A stretch of 64,000 bases of DNA, from the NCBI GenBank assembly GCA_000027065.2, contig FN543093.2, positions 3,972,074-4,036,073 of the forward strand. Direction: 5' to 3'. Positions 9,282 to 18,024 of this stretch are shown piece after piece. The DNA is from Cronobacter turicensis z3032 (GTDB taxonomy: Bacteria > Pseudomonadota > Gammaproteobacteria > Enterobacterales > Enterobacteriaceae). The notes below the pieces were generated by a model. The model was not told the origin of the DNA, ran no database searches, and saw nothing but the letters and a program-made list of their open reading frames with translations. The position numbers and the translations under genes were made by a program. Position 1 is the first letter of the stretch. Each line of letters starts with the position of its first letter.

Positions 9282-10658
9282 ATGAAGATAATTATTCTGG
9301 GTGCAGGTCAGGTGGGCGGCACGCTGGCGGAAAACCTGGTGGGTGAAAACAACGACATTACGGTTGTCGATACCAACAGCGATCGCCTTCGCGTACTTCA
9401 GGATAAGTTTGATCTGCGCGTCGTACAGGGACACGGCTCCCATCCGCGTGTTCTGCGCGAAGCGGGCGCCGATGATGCGGATATGCTGGTTGCGGTGACC
9501 AGCTCCGATGAAACAAACATGATTGCCTGCCAGGTGGCGTATTCGCTTTTCAATACACCGAACCGCATCGCACGCATCCGCGCGCCGGATTATGTCCGGG
9601 ATGCCGAGCGCCTGTTCACCCCCGAAGCGGTGCCGATCGATCACCTGATCGCGCCGGAACAGCTGGTCATTGATAACATCTACCGGTTGATTGAATATCC
9701 GGGCGCGCTGCAGGTGGTGAACTTCGCCGAAGGTAAAGTCAGCCTCGCGGTCGTGAAAGCCTATTATGGCGGGCCGCTGGTTGGTAATGCGCTGTCGACC
9801 ATGCGCGAACATATGCCGCATATCGACACACGCGTCGCTGCCATTTTCCGCCATGACAGGCCTATCCGGCCGCAAGGATCCACCATTGTGGAAGCGGGCG
9901 ATGAAGTCTTCTTTATCGCGGCGTCGCAGCATATCCGCGCCGTGATGAGCGAACTTCAGCGTCTCGAAAAACCCTATAAACGCATCATGCTGGTTGGCGG
10001 CGGTAATATCGGCGCAGGCCTCGCGCATCGGCTGGAAAAAGATTACAGCGTAAAGCTTATCGAGCGCGATCAACAGCGCGCCGCAGAGCTTGCTGAAAAA
10101 CTTCAGCATACGATTGTTTTTTATGGCGATGCGTCGGATCAGGAACTTCTCGCGGAAGAGCATATCGATCAGGTGGATCTTTTTATCGCCGTCACTAACG
10201 ATGACGAAGCGAATATCATGTCCGCGATGCTCGCTAAACGGATGGGCGCCAAAAAAGTCATGGTGTTGATCCAGCGCCGCGCTTATGTGGATCTGGTCCA
10301 GGGAAGCGTGATCGACATTGCTATCTCTCCGCAACAAGCCACCATTTCTGCGCTACTTGGGCATGTGCGCAAGGCCGACATCGTGAGCGTCTCTTCTTTA
10401 CGCCGTGGTGTGGCTGAAGCAATCGAAGCTGTTGCACATGGCGACGAAACAACATCCAGAGTCGTAGGACGTGTCATCGATGACATCAAGCTTCCGCCGG
10501 GTACGATTATCGGTGCCGTAGTACGGGGTAATGATGTCATGATCGCCAATGATAATTTACGTATTGAGCAGGGTGACCATGTAATCATGTTCCTGACCGA
10601 TAAAAAATTCGTCACCGACGTCGAGCGACTATTCCAGCCGAGCCCGTTCTTTTTATGA
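9282..10658 (+). CDS. trkA: Trk potassium uptake system NAD-binding protein TrkA
   Basis: 458 aa. Two tandem RCK/TrkA units are visible. The first starts with MKIIILGAGQVGG and the second with RIMLVGGGNIGAG near residue 233; each has an NAD-binding Rossmann half and a TrkA_C half. TrkA is the peripheral cytoplasmic gate for the TrkG/TrkH K+ channels, which are not in this window. It follows rsmB by 40 nt and is followed by its own terminator before mscL. Confidence 0.98.
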   Translation: MKIIILGAGQVGGTLAENLVGENNDITVVDTNSDRLRVLQDKFDLRVVQGHGSHPRVLREAGADDADMLVAVTSSDETNMIACQVAYSLFNTPNRIARIRAPDYVRDAERLFTPEAVPIDHLIAPEQLVIDNIYRLIEYPGALQVVNFAEGKVSLAVVKAYYGGPLVGNALSTMREHMPHIDTRVAAIFRHDRPIRPQGSTIVEAGDEVFFIAASQHIRAVMSELQRLEKPYKRIMLVGGGNIGAGLAHRLEKDYSVKLIERDQQRAAELAEKLQHTIVFYGDASDQELLAEEHIDQVDLFIAVTNDDEANIMSAMLAKRMGAKKVMVLIQRRAYVDLVQGSVIDIAISPQQATISALLGHVRKADIVSVSSLRRGVAEAIEAVAHGDETTSRVVGRVIDDIKLPPGTIIGAVVRGNDVMIANDNLRIEQGDHVIMFLTDKKFVTDVERLFQPSPFFL

Positions 10659-10663
10659 TTATC

Positions 10664-10693
10664 TGGCGGCTGCGGCCGCCATTATTATTTTCG
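10664..10693 (+). terminator. trkA terminator-like hairpin
   Basis: TGGCGGC-TGCG-GCCGCCA (10664-10681) is followed by an interrupted T-rich tract (ATTATTATTTT). It starts 6 nt after the trkA stop and separates it from mscL, which lies about 120 bp downstream. Confidence 0.7.
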
Positions 10694-10811
10694 CTTGATA
10701 TTATCCGCATTATTTCCGGGGCTAAAAAGTAATTTGCATTATGCGGCGAAAATGGAAAATCATATTTCCTTTGTTAGACTTAGGTAGGCTTTGAAATCCA
10801 GGGAGTAGAAA

Positions 10812-11219
10812 ATGAGCTTTTTTAAAGAGTTTCGTGAGTTCGCGATGCGCGGAAATGTGGTGGATTTGGCAGTGGGTGTCATTATCGGTGCGGCTTTCGG
10901 TAAGATTGTCTCGTCACTGGTTGCCGATATTATTATGCCGCCGCTGGGCTTACTGATCGGGGGTATCGACTTTAAACAGTTCGCTCTGACGTTACGACCT
11001 GCAGTTGGAGATACGCCAGCTGTCATTATGCATTATGGCGTTTTCATTCAGAACGTATTTGATTTTATTATTGTCGCTTTCGCTATTTTCCTTGCTATTA
11101 AGGTGATTAACAGATTACACCAGAAAAAACCGAAGGAAGCGGCGGGTCCAAGCAAAGAGCAGGTACTGCTTACCGAAATCCGTGATTTGCTGAAAGAGCA
11201 AAACAATCAGCGTCCTTAA
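10812..11219 (+). CDS. mscL: large-conductance mechanosensitive channel MscL
   Basis: 135 aa, one less than E. coli MscL. MscL is a pentameric inner-membrane channel that opens under hypo-osmotic stress. The N-terminal amphipathic helix MSFFKEFREFAMRGNVVDLA and the pore helix VGVIIGAAFGKIVSSLVADI are present, then a periplasmic loop, TM2 (~75-97) and a charged cytoplasmic helix (~110-133). AGGGAG precedes the ATG. Its last 50 nt overlap the 3' end of arfA on the other strand. Confidence 0.97.
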   Translation: MSFFKEFREFAMRGNVVDLAVGVIIGAAFGKIVSSLVADIIMPPLGLLIGGIDFKQFALTLRPAVGDTPAVIMHYGVFIQNVFDFIIVAFAIFLAIKVINRLHQKKPKEAAGPSKEQVLLTEIRDLLKEQNNQRP

Positions 11220-11433
11220 CTGCTCTTAAAAGCAGAAGGCCAGTGGTAAAAAAGCGTTTTGCTTGTTTGCCACTGGCCTCCCAGTTACCACCTTTGCCGT
11301 GTTTCGCTTTACGCTGGTAGCTGCCCTTCCCCTTCAGGTTTTTTTCAACGCGCTGCCGAAACAGTGGATCATGTAACAGGGCTTCAATGGCGTTGTCCTG
11401 AATTTGCCCCTTCGTATGTTTATAGCGGTTCAT
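11170..11433 (-). CDS. arfA: alternative ribosome-rescue factor ArfA
   Basis: The start is the ATG at 11433 (MNRYKHTKGQIQDNAIEAL), matching E. coli ArfA (YhdL). The reading frame runs 87 codons, but the family makes a shorter protein: a hairpin inside the gene is cut by RNase III or terminates transcription, giving a non-stop mRNA whose product is tagged by tmRNA. ArfA recruits RF2 to stalled ribosomes and is thus made only when trans-translation fails. Here the hairpin covers codons ~52-66, so the functional protein should end near residue 50-55, within KHGKGGNWEASGKQAK. The last 50 nt lie antisense to mscL. Confidence 0.93.
   Translation of the reverse strand: MNRYKHTKGQIQDNAIEALLHDPLFRQRVEKNLKGKGSYQRKAKHGKGGNWEASGKQAKRFFTTGLLLLRAVKDADCFALSANHGFR
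11237..11279 (-). promoter_or_regulatory. arfA intragenic RNase III / termination hairpin
   Basis: AGGCCAGTGG (11237-11246) pairs with CCACTGGCCT (11270-11279), and an inner helix AAGC/GCTT (11252-11255 with 11261-11264) continues the stem around a GTTTT loop. The structure lies inside the arfA frame, before the stop codon. In E. coli the equivalent hairpin truncates arfA mRNA. On the other strand it also lies just after mscL and may serve as its terminator. Confidence 0.85.
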
Positions 11434-11485
11434 AAATGCTCCTGTGATTAATTCGCGGCAAGTGTAGGCCTGCGAATGCAAAAGA

Positions 11486-11911
11486 TCAACGTTGTCCATT
11501 CTCTCCGTTCGCACCTTGTTCCAGCGTCTCAAGAATCGAGCAGTAGACGCTGCTGTGCGCCGTCCCACAGCACGCGTCGTTTAGCTTTTGCAGCGAAACA
11601 CGCATGTTTTGTAACTCCTGTATACGGCTGTCCACTTCATTCAATCGTGCCTGCACAATGCCTTTTGATTCCTGGCAGGTGTGATGCTCAGGATCAATGC
11701 GGATCGATAACAGTTCTCTTATCGCCTCAAGCGTGAAGCCCAGCTGTCGGGCATATCGGATGAAGCGCAGGCGCCGCAAATCGTTTTCTGTATAGAGCCG
11801 GAAACCGCCTTCTGTACGGATTTCATGCTCCATCATCTTCTGTTTCTCATAGTAACGCACGGTGTCAGGCGTAACATCAGCCAGACGGGCAAGCTCTCCG
11901 ATACGATACAT
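11486..11911 (-). CDS. zntR: Zn(II)-responsive MerR-family regulator ZntR
   Basis: 141 aa. The N-terminal MerR helix-turn-helix (MYRIGELARLADVTPDTVRYYE) is followed by a long dimerization helix and a metal loop. The zinc ligands of E. coli ZntR are all present: Cys79 in HHTCQE, Cys114 and Cys115 in DACCG, His119 and Cys124. ZntR activates the zinc exporter gene zntA, which is elsewhere. It starts 2 nt after the yhdN stop, so the two are co-transcribed. Confidence 0.97.
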   Translation of the reverse strand: MYRIGELARLADVTPDTVRYYEKQKMMEHEIRTEGGFRLYTENDLRRLRFIRYARQLGFTLEAIRELLSIRIDPEHHTCQESKGIVQARLNEVDSRIQELQNMRVSLQKLNDACCGTAHSSVYCSILETLEQGANGENGQR

Positions 11912-11913
11912 CG

Positions 11914-12279
11914 TTACTCCTCCAGTTTACTGGCGACAGCGCGGGCATAGCTGCCATGCAAAAAATCAGTACTCAGACCGGCTTGTTTTAATTTCAGCTC
12001 CAGGAGGGCCAGTCTTTTACAGGCACGTTGATAATCGGGGTGCTGCTGATTGATGCCCTGTAACAGATCGTTAAGCATCAACGCTTCTTTACGTGCTTCC
12101 AGTTCAGGCGGAAGATACCCTGCATTTTTCAGTAACCGGTAACCCACTCGTAGCTGAGGATCCAGATGAGAATCATCATCCAGCGTCAAAGGTTCGCCAG
12201 AACCGGGCAGGTTGTCGAATTCGCCTTTTTGTTGGGCTTCGAGGATATGACGCTCAGCCCACTGATCCATTAACCACAT
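11914..12279 (-). CDS. yhdN: YhdN, DUF1992 family protein
   Basis: 121 aa, matching E. coli YhdN. The core motif of the DUF1992 (DnaJ-homologue-like) family is present near the N-terminus: AERHILEAQQKGEFDNLPGSGEPL. No function is established. It is the first gene of a short yhdN-zntR unit that runs toward arfA. The promoter should be within the 117-bp gap to rplQ (12280-12396), which also holds the rplQ terminator. Confidence 0.92.
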   Translation of the reverse strand: MWLMDQWAERHILEAQQKGEFDNLPGSGEPLTLDDDSHLDPQLRVGYRLLKNAGYLPPELEARKEALMLNDLLQGINQQHPDYQRACKRLALLELKLKQAGLSTDFLHGSYARAVASKLEE

Positions 12280-12353
12280 CGCGGCCTCCTGGAAGGGAAT
12301 GAGAAAGAAGAACAGAAATGAAGCATAGGTGATTGGCGAGGAGAACGACAGAT

Positions 12354-12383
12354 ATAAAAAAACCCGCCGAAGCGGGTTTTTTC
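12354..12383 (-). terminator. alpha operon terminator after rplQ
   Basis: On the minus strand AAAAAACCCGC-TTCG-GCGGGTTTTTT lies about 15-40 nt downstream of the rplQ stop. A GC stem, a UUCG tetraloop and a clean U tract make it a strong intrinsic terminator. Confidence 0.92.
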
Positions 12384-12396
12384 ACTACACTGCAAA

Positions 12397-12783
12397 TTAC
12401 TCTGCAGCTGCTTCTGCTTGCGGCTCGGCGCGATCAACCAGCTCGATGTATGCCATCGGAGCGTTGTCACCAGCACGGAAGCCACACTTCAGAATGCGAG
12501 TGTAACCACCGGCACGGGCCGCAAAACGCGGACCCAGCTCGTTAAACAGTTTTGCCACGATCTCGTTATCACGAGTGCGGGCGAATGCCAGACGACGATT
12601 AGCTACGCTATCAGTCTTGGCAAGAGTAATCAGCGGCTCAACTACGCGACGCAGCTCTTTCGCTTTAGGCAGGGTCGTCTTGATGATCTCATGACGAACC
12701 AGAGAACCTGCCATGTTGCGGAACATAGCCTGGCGATGGCTGCTGTTGCGGTTCAGTTGACGACCACTCTTACGATGGCGCAT
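12397..12783 (-). CDS. rplQ: 50S ribosomal protein L17
   Basis: 128 aa, one more than E. coli. It starts MRHRKSGRQLNRNSSHRQAMFRN, the L17 signature, and ends in an Ala/Glu-rich tail. L17 lies on the solvent side near the peptide exit. It is the last gene of the alpha operon rpsM-rpsK-rpsD-rpoA-rplQ, 40 nt after rpoA. Confidence 0.98.
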   Translation of the reverse strand: MRHRKSGRQLNRNSSHRQAMFRNMAGSLVRHEIIKTTLPKAKELRRVVEPLITLAKTDSVANRRLAFARTRDNEIVAKLFNELGPRFAARAGGYTRILKCGFRAGDNAPMAYIELVDRAEPQAEAAAE

Positions 12784-12823
12784 GACCTTATCCTTCTCAG
12801 TAAAACCTTAACCTGTGATCCGG

Positions 12824-13813
12824 TTACTCGTCAGCAATGCTTGCCGGTGGCCAGTTTTCCAGGCGCATGCCCAGAGAAAGACCACGGGAGGCCAGCACGT
12901 CTTTAATCTCAGTAAGAGATTTTTTACCAAGGTTAGGCGTTTTCAGCAACTCAACCTCGGTACGCTGTACCAGATCACCGATATAGTGGATAGCTTCTGC
13001 CTTAAGGCAGTTAGCAGAGCGGACAGTCAATTCCAGATCGTCAACAGGGCGCAGCAGGATCGGATCGAATTCTGGTTTCTCTTCTTTAACTTCCGGCTGA
13101 CGAACATCACGTAAGTCAACGAAAGCTTCAAGTTGTTCTGCCAGGATGGTCGCCGCACGACGAATCGCCTCTTCAGGATCGATTGTGCCATTGGTTTCCA
13201 TTTCGATGACCAGCTTGTCCAGGTCGGTACGCTGTTCTACACGCGCTGCTTCAACATTGTAGGCAATACGTTCTACAGGGCTGTAGCAAGCGTCGACCAG
13301 CAGACGGCCGATTGGGCGCTCATCTTCTTCCGAATGAATTCGGGCAGACGCCGGCACATAACCACGACCGCGCTGAACTTTGATACGCATGCTGATAGAT
13401 GCGTTTTCATCGGTCAGGTGGCAGATCACGTGCTGCGGCTTGACGATTTCGACATCACCGTCGTGGGTGATGTCGGCTGCGGTTACAGGGCCAATGCCAG
13501 ATTTATTCAGAGTAAGTACAACTTCATCTTTACCCTGAACTCTTACCGCCAGCCCTTTCAGGTTGAGCAGGATTTCCAGGATATCTTCCTGAACGCCTTC
13601 TTTGGTGCTGTACTCGTGCAGTACACCATCAATCTCAACCTCGGTCACCGCGCAACCCGGCATCGAAGAAAGCAGAATACGGCGCAGTGCGTTACCCAGA
13701 GTATGGCCAAAGCCACGCTCTAAAGGCTCAAGGGTCACCTTGGCGTGCGTCGAACTCACTTGCTCGATATCTACCAGGCGCGGTTTTAGAAACTCTGTCA
13801 CAGAACCCTGCAT
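12824..13813 (-). CDS. rpoA: RNA polymerase alpha subunit
   Basis: 329 aa, identical in length to E. coli. The N-terminal assembly domain (~1-235) has the [18 protein letters not shown] signature. A flexible linker follows, then the C-terminal domain (~250-329) that binds UP elements and activators such as [20 protein letters not shown] and [13 protein letters not shown], including Arg265 in RSANCLK. It sits 25 nt after rpsD in the alpha operon. Confidence 0.99.
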
Positions 13814-13838
13814 TGTGTCCTCTCTTTGGTACTAAGCT

Positions 13839-14459
13839 TTACTTGGAGTAAAGCTCGACGATCAGGTGTTCGTTAATGTCCGCAGACAGATCGGTGCGCT
13901 CAGGCTTACGCTTGAAGGTACCTTCCATCTTGCCAGCATCAACTTCCAGCCAGGTTGGCTTTTCACGCTGCTCAGCCAGCTCCAGAGCGGCTTTCACGCG
14001 AGACTGCTTTTTCGCTTTCTCACGAACGCTGACTACGTCGTTCGGACTAACCTGGTAAGAAGCGATGTTAACAACACGACCGTTTACCATAATGGCTTTA
14101 TGGCTAACCAGCTGACGTGCTTCTGCACGAGTGGCGCCGAAGCCCATACGGTATACAACGTTGTCCAGACGACCTTCCAGCAGAGCCAACAGGTTTTCAC
14201 CGGTGTTGCCTTTCAGACGCGCGGCTTCTTTATAGTAGTTACGGAACTGACGCTCCAGCACACCGTAGATACGGCGAACTTTTTGCTTTTCACGCAACTG
14301 CACACCATAGTCAGACAGACGCGGTTTACGCGCACCGTGCTGGCCAGGAGCTTGTTCAATTTTACACTTGGTATCGATCGCGCGAACGCCAGACTTAAGG
14401 AACAGGTCTGTGCCCTCGCGACGGCTCAGCTTGAGCTTAGGACCCAAATATCTTGCCAT
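13839..14459 (-). CDS. rpsD: 30S ribosomal protein S4
   Basis: 206 aa, standard length. It contains an S4 RNA-binding domain (~96-160) with RLDNVVYRMGFGATRAEARQ and binds 16S rRNA as a primary assembly protein. In E. coli S4 represses its own operon by binding a pseudoknot over the rpsM start, and the matching leader is present upstream here (15240-15345). Confidence 0.99.
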   Translation of the reverse strand: MARYLGPKLKLSRREGTDLFLKSGVRAIDTKCKIEQAPGQHGARKPRLSDYGVQLREKQKVRRIYGVLERQFRNYYKEAARLKGNTGENLLALLEGRLDNVVYRMGFGATRAEARQLVSHKAIMVNGRVVNIASYQVSPNDVVSVREKAKKQSRVKAALELAEQREKPTWLEVDAGKMEGTFKRKPERTDLSADINEHLIVELYSK

Positions 14460-14490
14460 TTTCTTTCTCCAACATTCCTAAAAACGGGCG

Positions 14491-14880
14491 TTATACGCGA
14501 CGTTTTTTCGGCGGACGACAACCGTTGTGAGGGATCGGAGTCACATCAGTAATATTAGTGATGCGGAAACCAGCGGCGTTCAGAGCACGAATAGTAGATT
14601 CGCGGCCCGGACCCGGTCCCTTAACCATAACTTCCAGGTTCTTGATACCGTATTCTTTCACGGCTTCTGCGCAACGCTCTGCTGCAACCTGAGCTGCAAA
14701 CGGAGTGGATTTGCGAGAACCACGGAAACCGGAACCACCGGCAGTTGCCCAACCCAAAGCGTTACCTTGACGATCAGTAATAGTAACGATGGTGTTGTTG
14801 AAAGAAGCATGGATATGAGCCACGCCGTCAGAGACTTGTTTTCTTACACGTTTACGTGCACGAACTGGTGCCTTTGCCAT
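14491..14880 (-). CDS. rpsK: 30S ribosomal protein S11
   Basis: 129 aa, as in E. coli. The core VAHIHASFNNTIVTITDRQGN and the C-terminal GCRPPKKRRV are intact. S11 sits on the platform of the small subunit near the mRNA exit. It is the second gene of the alpha operon, 16 nt after rpsM. Confidence 0.99.
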   Translation of the reverse strand: MAKAPVRARKRVRKQVSDGVAHIHASFNNTIVTITDRQGNALGWATAGGSGFRGSRKSTPFAAQVAAERCAEAVKEYGIKNLEVMVKGPGPGRESTIRALNAAGFRITNITDVTPIPHNGCRPPKKRRV

Positions 14881-14896
14881 TATTCAATCACCCCGA

Positions 14897-15253
14897 TTAT
14901 TTCTTGATCGGTTTGCGCGGACCCTTACGGGTACGTGCGTTGGTCTTGGTACGCTGACCGCGAACCGGGAGACCACGACGATGACGCAAACCGCGATAGC
15001 AACCAAGATCCATCAGGCGCTTGATGCTCATACTCACTTCACGGCGCAGATCACCTTCAACGACAAATTTGGCAACTTCGTCACGCAGCGTGTCGATTTG
15101 TTCTTCAGACAGCTCACTGATCTTAACATCTTCAGCGAAACCCACTGCAGCCAGGATAGCTTTAGAACGGGTTTTGCCGATACCGTAGATCGAGGTTAAT
15201 GCGATTACGGCATGCTTATGATCAGGAATGTTAATGCCTGCTATACGGGCCAC
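14897..15253 (-). CDS. rpsM: 30S ribosomal protein S13
   Basis: 118 aa, as in E. coli. It starts MARIAGINIPDHKHAVIALT and carries the helix-two-turn-helix signature and the basic C-terminal tail RTKTNARTRKGPRKPIKK that reaches the P-site tRNA. It forms intersubunit bridges in the head. It is the first gene of the alpha operon; its start region is the S4 target. Confidence 0.99.
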   Translation of the reverse strand: MARIAGINIPDHKHAVIALTSIYGIGKTRSKAILAAVGFAEDVKISELSEEQIDTLRDEVAKFVVEGDLRREVSMSIKRLMDLGCYRGLRHRRGLPVRGQRTKTNARTRKGPRKPIKK

Positions 15254-15345
15254 TATGCACTCCTACTATATTGATTATGCGCCCCATGCTGAAAAGCCCG
15301 TTTTCAGGATACTCAAATGGAAACGCACAGACATACAAAAGATTG
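15240..15345 (-). promoter_or_regulatory. alpha operon leader, S4-binding pseudoknot region
   Basis: The ~100-nt leader before rpsM contains CCTGAAAACGGGCTTTTCAG and TAGTAGGAGTGCATAGTG, segments I recognise from the E. coli alpha leader, where S4 traps the ribosome in a pseudoknot. The rpsM start codon lies inside the conserved block. Assigned by sequence memory and position. Confidence 0.8.
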
Positions 15346-15352
15346 GCTGGCT

Positions 15353-15381
15353 AATCTAGCCAGCTCAACCCAACTTTGCAA
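15353..15381 (-). promoter_or_regulatory. alpha operon promoter
   Basis: On the minus strand -35 TTGCAA (15376-15381) and -10 TAGATT (15353-15358) are 17 bp apart, between rpmJ and rpsM. The -10 lies within a perfect inverted repeat GCTGGCTA-GAT-TAGCCAGC (15346-15364). The sequence resembles the E. coli P-alpha promoter. Confidence 0.75.
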
Positions 15382-15399
15382 GAAAAATATGCGAGATAA

Positions 15400-15546
<147 letters not shown>

Positions 15547-16878
15547 TTAACGGCCATAGCCTTTGAGGTTCGCTTTCTTCAATGCAGACTCATACTGACT
15601 AGACATCATCAGAGTTTGCACTTGAGCCATAAAGTCCATGATCACAACAACAACGATAAGTAACGACGTTCCACCGAAATAGAACGGGACTTTCATTGCG
15701 TCACGCATGAACTCCGGGATCAGGCAAATGAAAGTAATATACAGCGCGCCAACAAGAGTCAGGCGTGTCATTACTTTATCGATATACTTCGCCGTTTGTT
15801 CTCCCGGACGAATTCCTGGTACAAATGCACCGGACTTCTTCAGGTTATCTGCTGTCTCACGCGGGTTGAAAACCAACGCCGTGTAGAAGAAACAGAAGAA
15901 GATGATTGCAGACGCATAGAGTAACACATAAAGCGGTTGCCCAGGCTGCAAATACAGCGAAATTGTTGTCAGCCAGTTCCAACCAGTACCGCCCCCGAAC
16001 CATGACGCGATGGTCGCTGGGAACAGAATAATACTGGAAGCGAAAATCGCCGGAATAACCCCAGCCATGTTCACTTTCAGCGGTAAATGTGTGCTCTGTG
16101 CAGCATAGACACGACGACCTTGCTGACGTTTTGCATAGTTCACGACGATACGGCGCTGACCACGCTCAACAAAGACAACAAAGAAAGTCACTGCAAATAC
16201 TAATACTGCAACCAACAGCAACAGGAGGAAGTGCAGGTCGCCCTGCCGCGCTTGCTCGATGGTATGGCCAATGGCCGGCGGAAGCCCCGCAACGATACCA
16301 GCGAAGATTATGATTGAGATACCGTTGCCGATACCACGTTCAGTAATCTGTTCGCCCAGCCACATCAGGAACATTGTCCCGGTAACCAGACTCACAACAG
16401 CGGTGAAATAGAATGCAAAGCCCGGATTAATTACCAGGCCTTGCATACCAGGCATATTCGGCAGACCGGTAGCAATACCGATCGACTGAAATATTGCCAG
16501 CACCAGAGTACCGTAGCGGGTGTACTGGCTGATCTTACGACGACCAGACTCCCCTTCTTTCTTCATTTCTGCGAGCGTCGGATGAACGACGGTCAACAGC
16601 TGGATAATAATAGAGGCCGAAATGTACGGCATAATACCCAGGGCAAAGATAGAAGCACGGCTAAGAGCACCACCAGAGAACATGTTGAACATTTCAATGA
16701 TGGTGCCACGCTGTTGCTCAAGCAGTTTGGCAAGTACAGCGGCATCAATACCAGGGATCGGAATAAAAGAGCCAATTCGGAACACAATCAGCGCACCGAT
16801 AACAAACAGCAGTCTGCGTTTCAGTTCGCCAAGGCCACCTTTGGCACTTTGAAAATCTAATCCCGGTTGTTTAGCCAT
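15547..16878 (-). CDS. secY: preprotein translocase subunit SecY
   Basis: 443 aa, as in E. coli. SecY is the inner-membrane channel of the Sec translocon, with ten membrane helices; the SecY signatures in TM2 (FNMFSGGALSRASIFALGIMP region) and TM4 are visible. The N-terminal cytoplasmic MAKQPGLDFQSAKGGLGELKRR matches E. coli. It lies in the spc operon 7 nt after rplO and so is tied to ribosome supply. Confidence 0.99.
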   Translation of the reverse strand: MAKQPGLDFQSAKGGLGELKRRLLFVIGALIVFRIGSFIPIPGIDAAVLAKLLEQQRGTIIEMFNMFSGGALSRASIFALGIMPYISASIIIQLLTVVHPTLAEMKKEGESGRRKISQYTRYGTLVLAIFQSIGIATGLPNMPGMQGLVINPGFAFYFTAVVSLVTGTMFLMWLGEQITERGIGNGISIIIFAGIVAGLPPAIGHTIEQARQGDLHFLLLLLVAVLVFAVTFFVVFVERGQRRIVVNYAKRQQGRRVYAAQSTHLPLKVNMAGVIPAIFASSIILFPATIASWFGGGTGWNWLTTISLYLQPGQPLYVLLYASAIIFFCFFYTALVFNPRETADNLKKSGAFVPGIRPGEQTAKYIDKVMTRLTLVGALYITFICLIPEFMRDAMKVPFYFGGTSLLIVVVVIMDFMAQVQTLMMSSQYESALKKANLKGYGR

Positions 16879-16885
16879 CTGCTAC

Positions 16886-17320
16886 TTATTCCTCGATTTT
16901 ACCGCCAGCAGCTTCGATAGCAGCACGAGCGCCTTTAGTCACACGCAGGCCACGAACAGTTACCGGACGAGTAACTTCACCAGCCAGAATCACTTTCGCG
17001 AATTCGATCTGGATGCCGATAATGTTTGCCGCTTTCAGCGTGTTCAGGTCTACTACGTCGCCTTCTACTTTAGCCAGATCAGACAGACGAACTTCTGCAG
17101 TGATCATTGCTTTACGAGAAGTAAAACCGAATTTCGGCAGACGACGGTACAGAGGCATCTGACCACCCTCGAAACCGCGACGTACGCCACCGCCAGAACG
17201 AGATTTCTGACCTTTGTGACCACGACCACCGGTTTTACCGAGGCCAGAACCGATACCACGACCCAGGCGTTTACCCGCCTTTTTGGAGCCTTCGGCCGGA
17301 GACAGAGTATTTAAACGCAT
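16886..17320 (-). CDS. rplO: 50S ribosomal protein L15
   Basis: 144 aa, as in E. coli. The glycine/basic-rich N-terminal half (GRGIGSGLGKTGGRGHKGQK) threads into 23S rRNA and the C-terminal half is globular. It is spc operon, 3 nt downstream of rpmD and 7 nt upstream of secY. Confidence 0.99.
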   Translation of the reverse strand: MRLNTLSPAEGSKKAGKRLGRGIGSGLGKTGGRGHKGQKSRSGGGVRRGFEGGQMPLYRRLPKFGFTSRKAMITAEVRLSDLAKVEGDVVDLNTLKAANIIGIQIEFAKVILAGEVTRPVTVRGLRVTKGARAAIEAAGGKIEE

Positions 17321-17323
17321 CTC

Positions 17324-17503
17324 TTACTCCTCAACTTTAACCATGAAGGAAACCGCGTTGACCATACCGCGAACAGCAGGAGTATCCTCGCGCTCAACGG
17401 TGTGACCAATACGACGCAGACCCAGGCCAAGCAGCGTTGCCTTGTGTTTCGGCAGACGACCGATTGCACTGCGGGTTTGAGTGATTTTAATAGTCTTTGC
17501 CAT
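17324..17503 (-). CDS. rpmD: 50S ribosomal protein L30
   Basis: 59 aa starting at the ATG at 17503 ([20 protein letters not shown]). A second in-frame ATG two codons upstream would give MTMAKT, but E. coli L30 starts at MAKT and the ribosome-binding spacing favours the downstream ATG. It lies between rpsE and rplO in the spc operon. Confidence 0.97.
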
Positions 17504-17509
17504 GGTCAA

Positions 17510-18010
17510 TTACCCCAGAATTTCTTCAACGGATTTACCACGCTTGGCAGCGACCATTTCCGGGGATTTCATATTGGCCAGGCCATCAATAGTTGCACGA
17601 ACCACGTTGATCGGGTTGGTGGAACCATAGGCTTTAGCCAGTACGTTATGAACCCCAGCGACTTCCAGAACGGCGCGCATTGCACCACCGGCGATGATAC
17701 CGGTACCTTCGGAAGCCGGCTGCATGAATACACGAGAACCCGTGTGAGCACCTTTAACCGGGTGCTGCAGGGTGCCGTGGTTCAGCGCGACGTTAATCAT
17801 ATTGCGACGAGCTTTTTCCATCGCTTTCTGGATCGCTGCCGGAACTTCGCGTGCTTTACCGTAACCAAAACCAACGCGGCCGTTGCCATCACCAACTACA
17901 GTCAGAGCGGTGAAGCTAAAAATACGACCACCTTTTACGGTTTTAGATACGCGGTTTACCGCGATCAGCTTTTCCTGCAGTTCGCCAGCTTGTTTTTCGA
18001 TGTGAGCCAT
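17510..18010 (-). CDS. rpsE: 30S ribosomal protein S5
   Basis: 166 aa, one residue shorter than E. coli, which ends ILGK where this ends ILG. It has the double-stranded-RNA-binding fold (~10-75) and a C-terminal S5 domain. The loop VNRVSKTVKGGRIFSF, where spectinomycin-resistance changes map in E. coli, is wild type. It forms part of the mRNA entry and the helicase site with S3 and S4. Confidence 0.99.
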   Translation of the reverse strand: MAHIEKQAGELQEKLIAVNRVSKTVKGGRIFSFTALTVVGDGNGRVGFGYGKAREVPAAIQKAMEKARRNMINVALNHGTLQHPVKGAHTGSRVFMQPASEGTGIIAGGAMRAVLEVAGVHNVLAKAYGSTNPINVVRATIDGLANMKSPEMVAAKRGKSVEEILG

Positions 18011-18024
18011 CTTACACCTCTACC

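Noticed and set aside
9231..10337. 368-codon open frame antisense to trkA
   Set aside because: Covers trkA entirely, which is certain on the plus strand.
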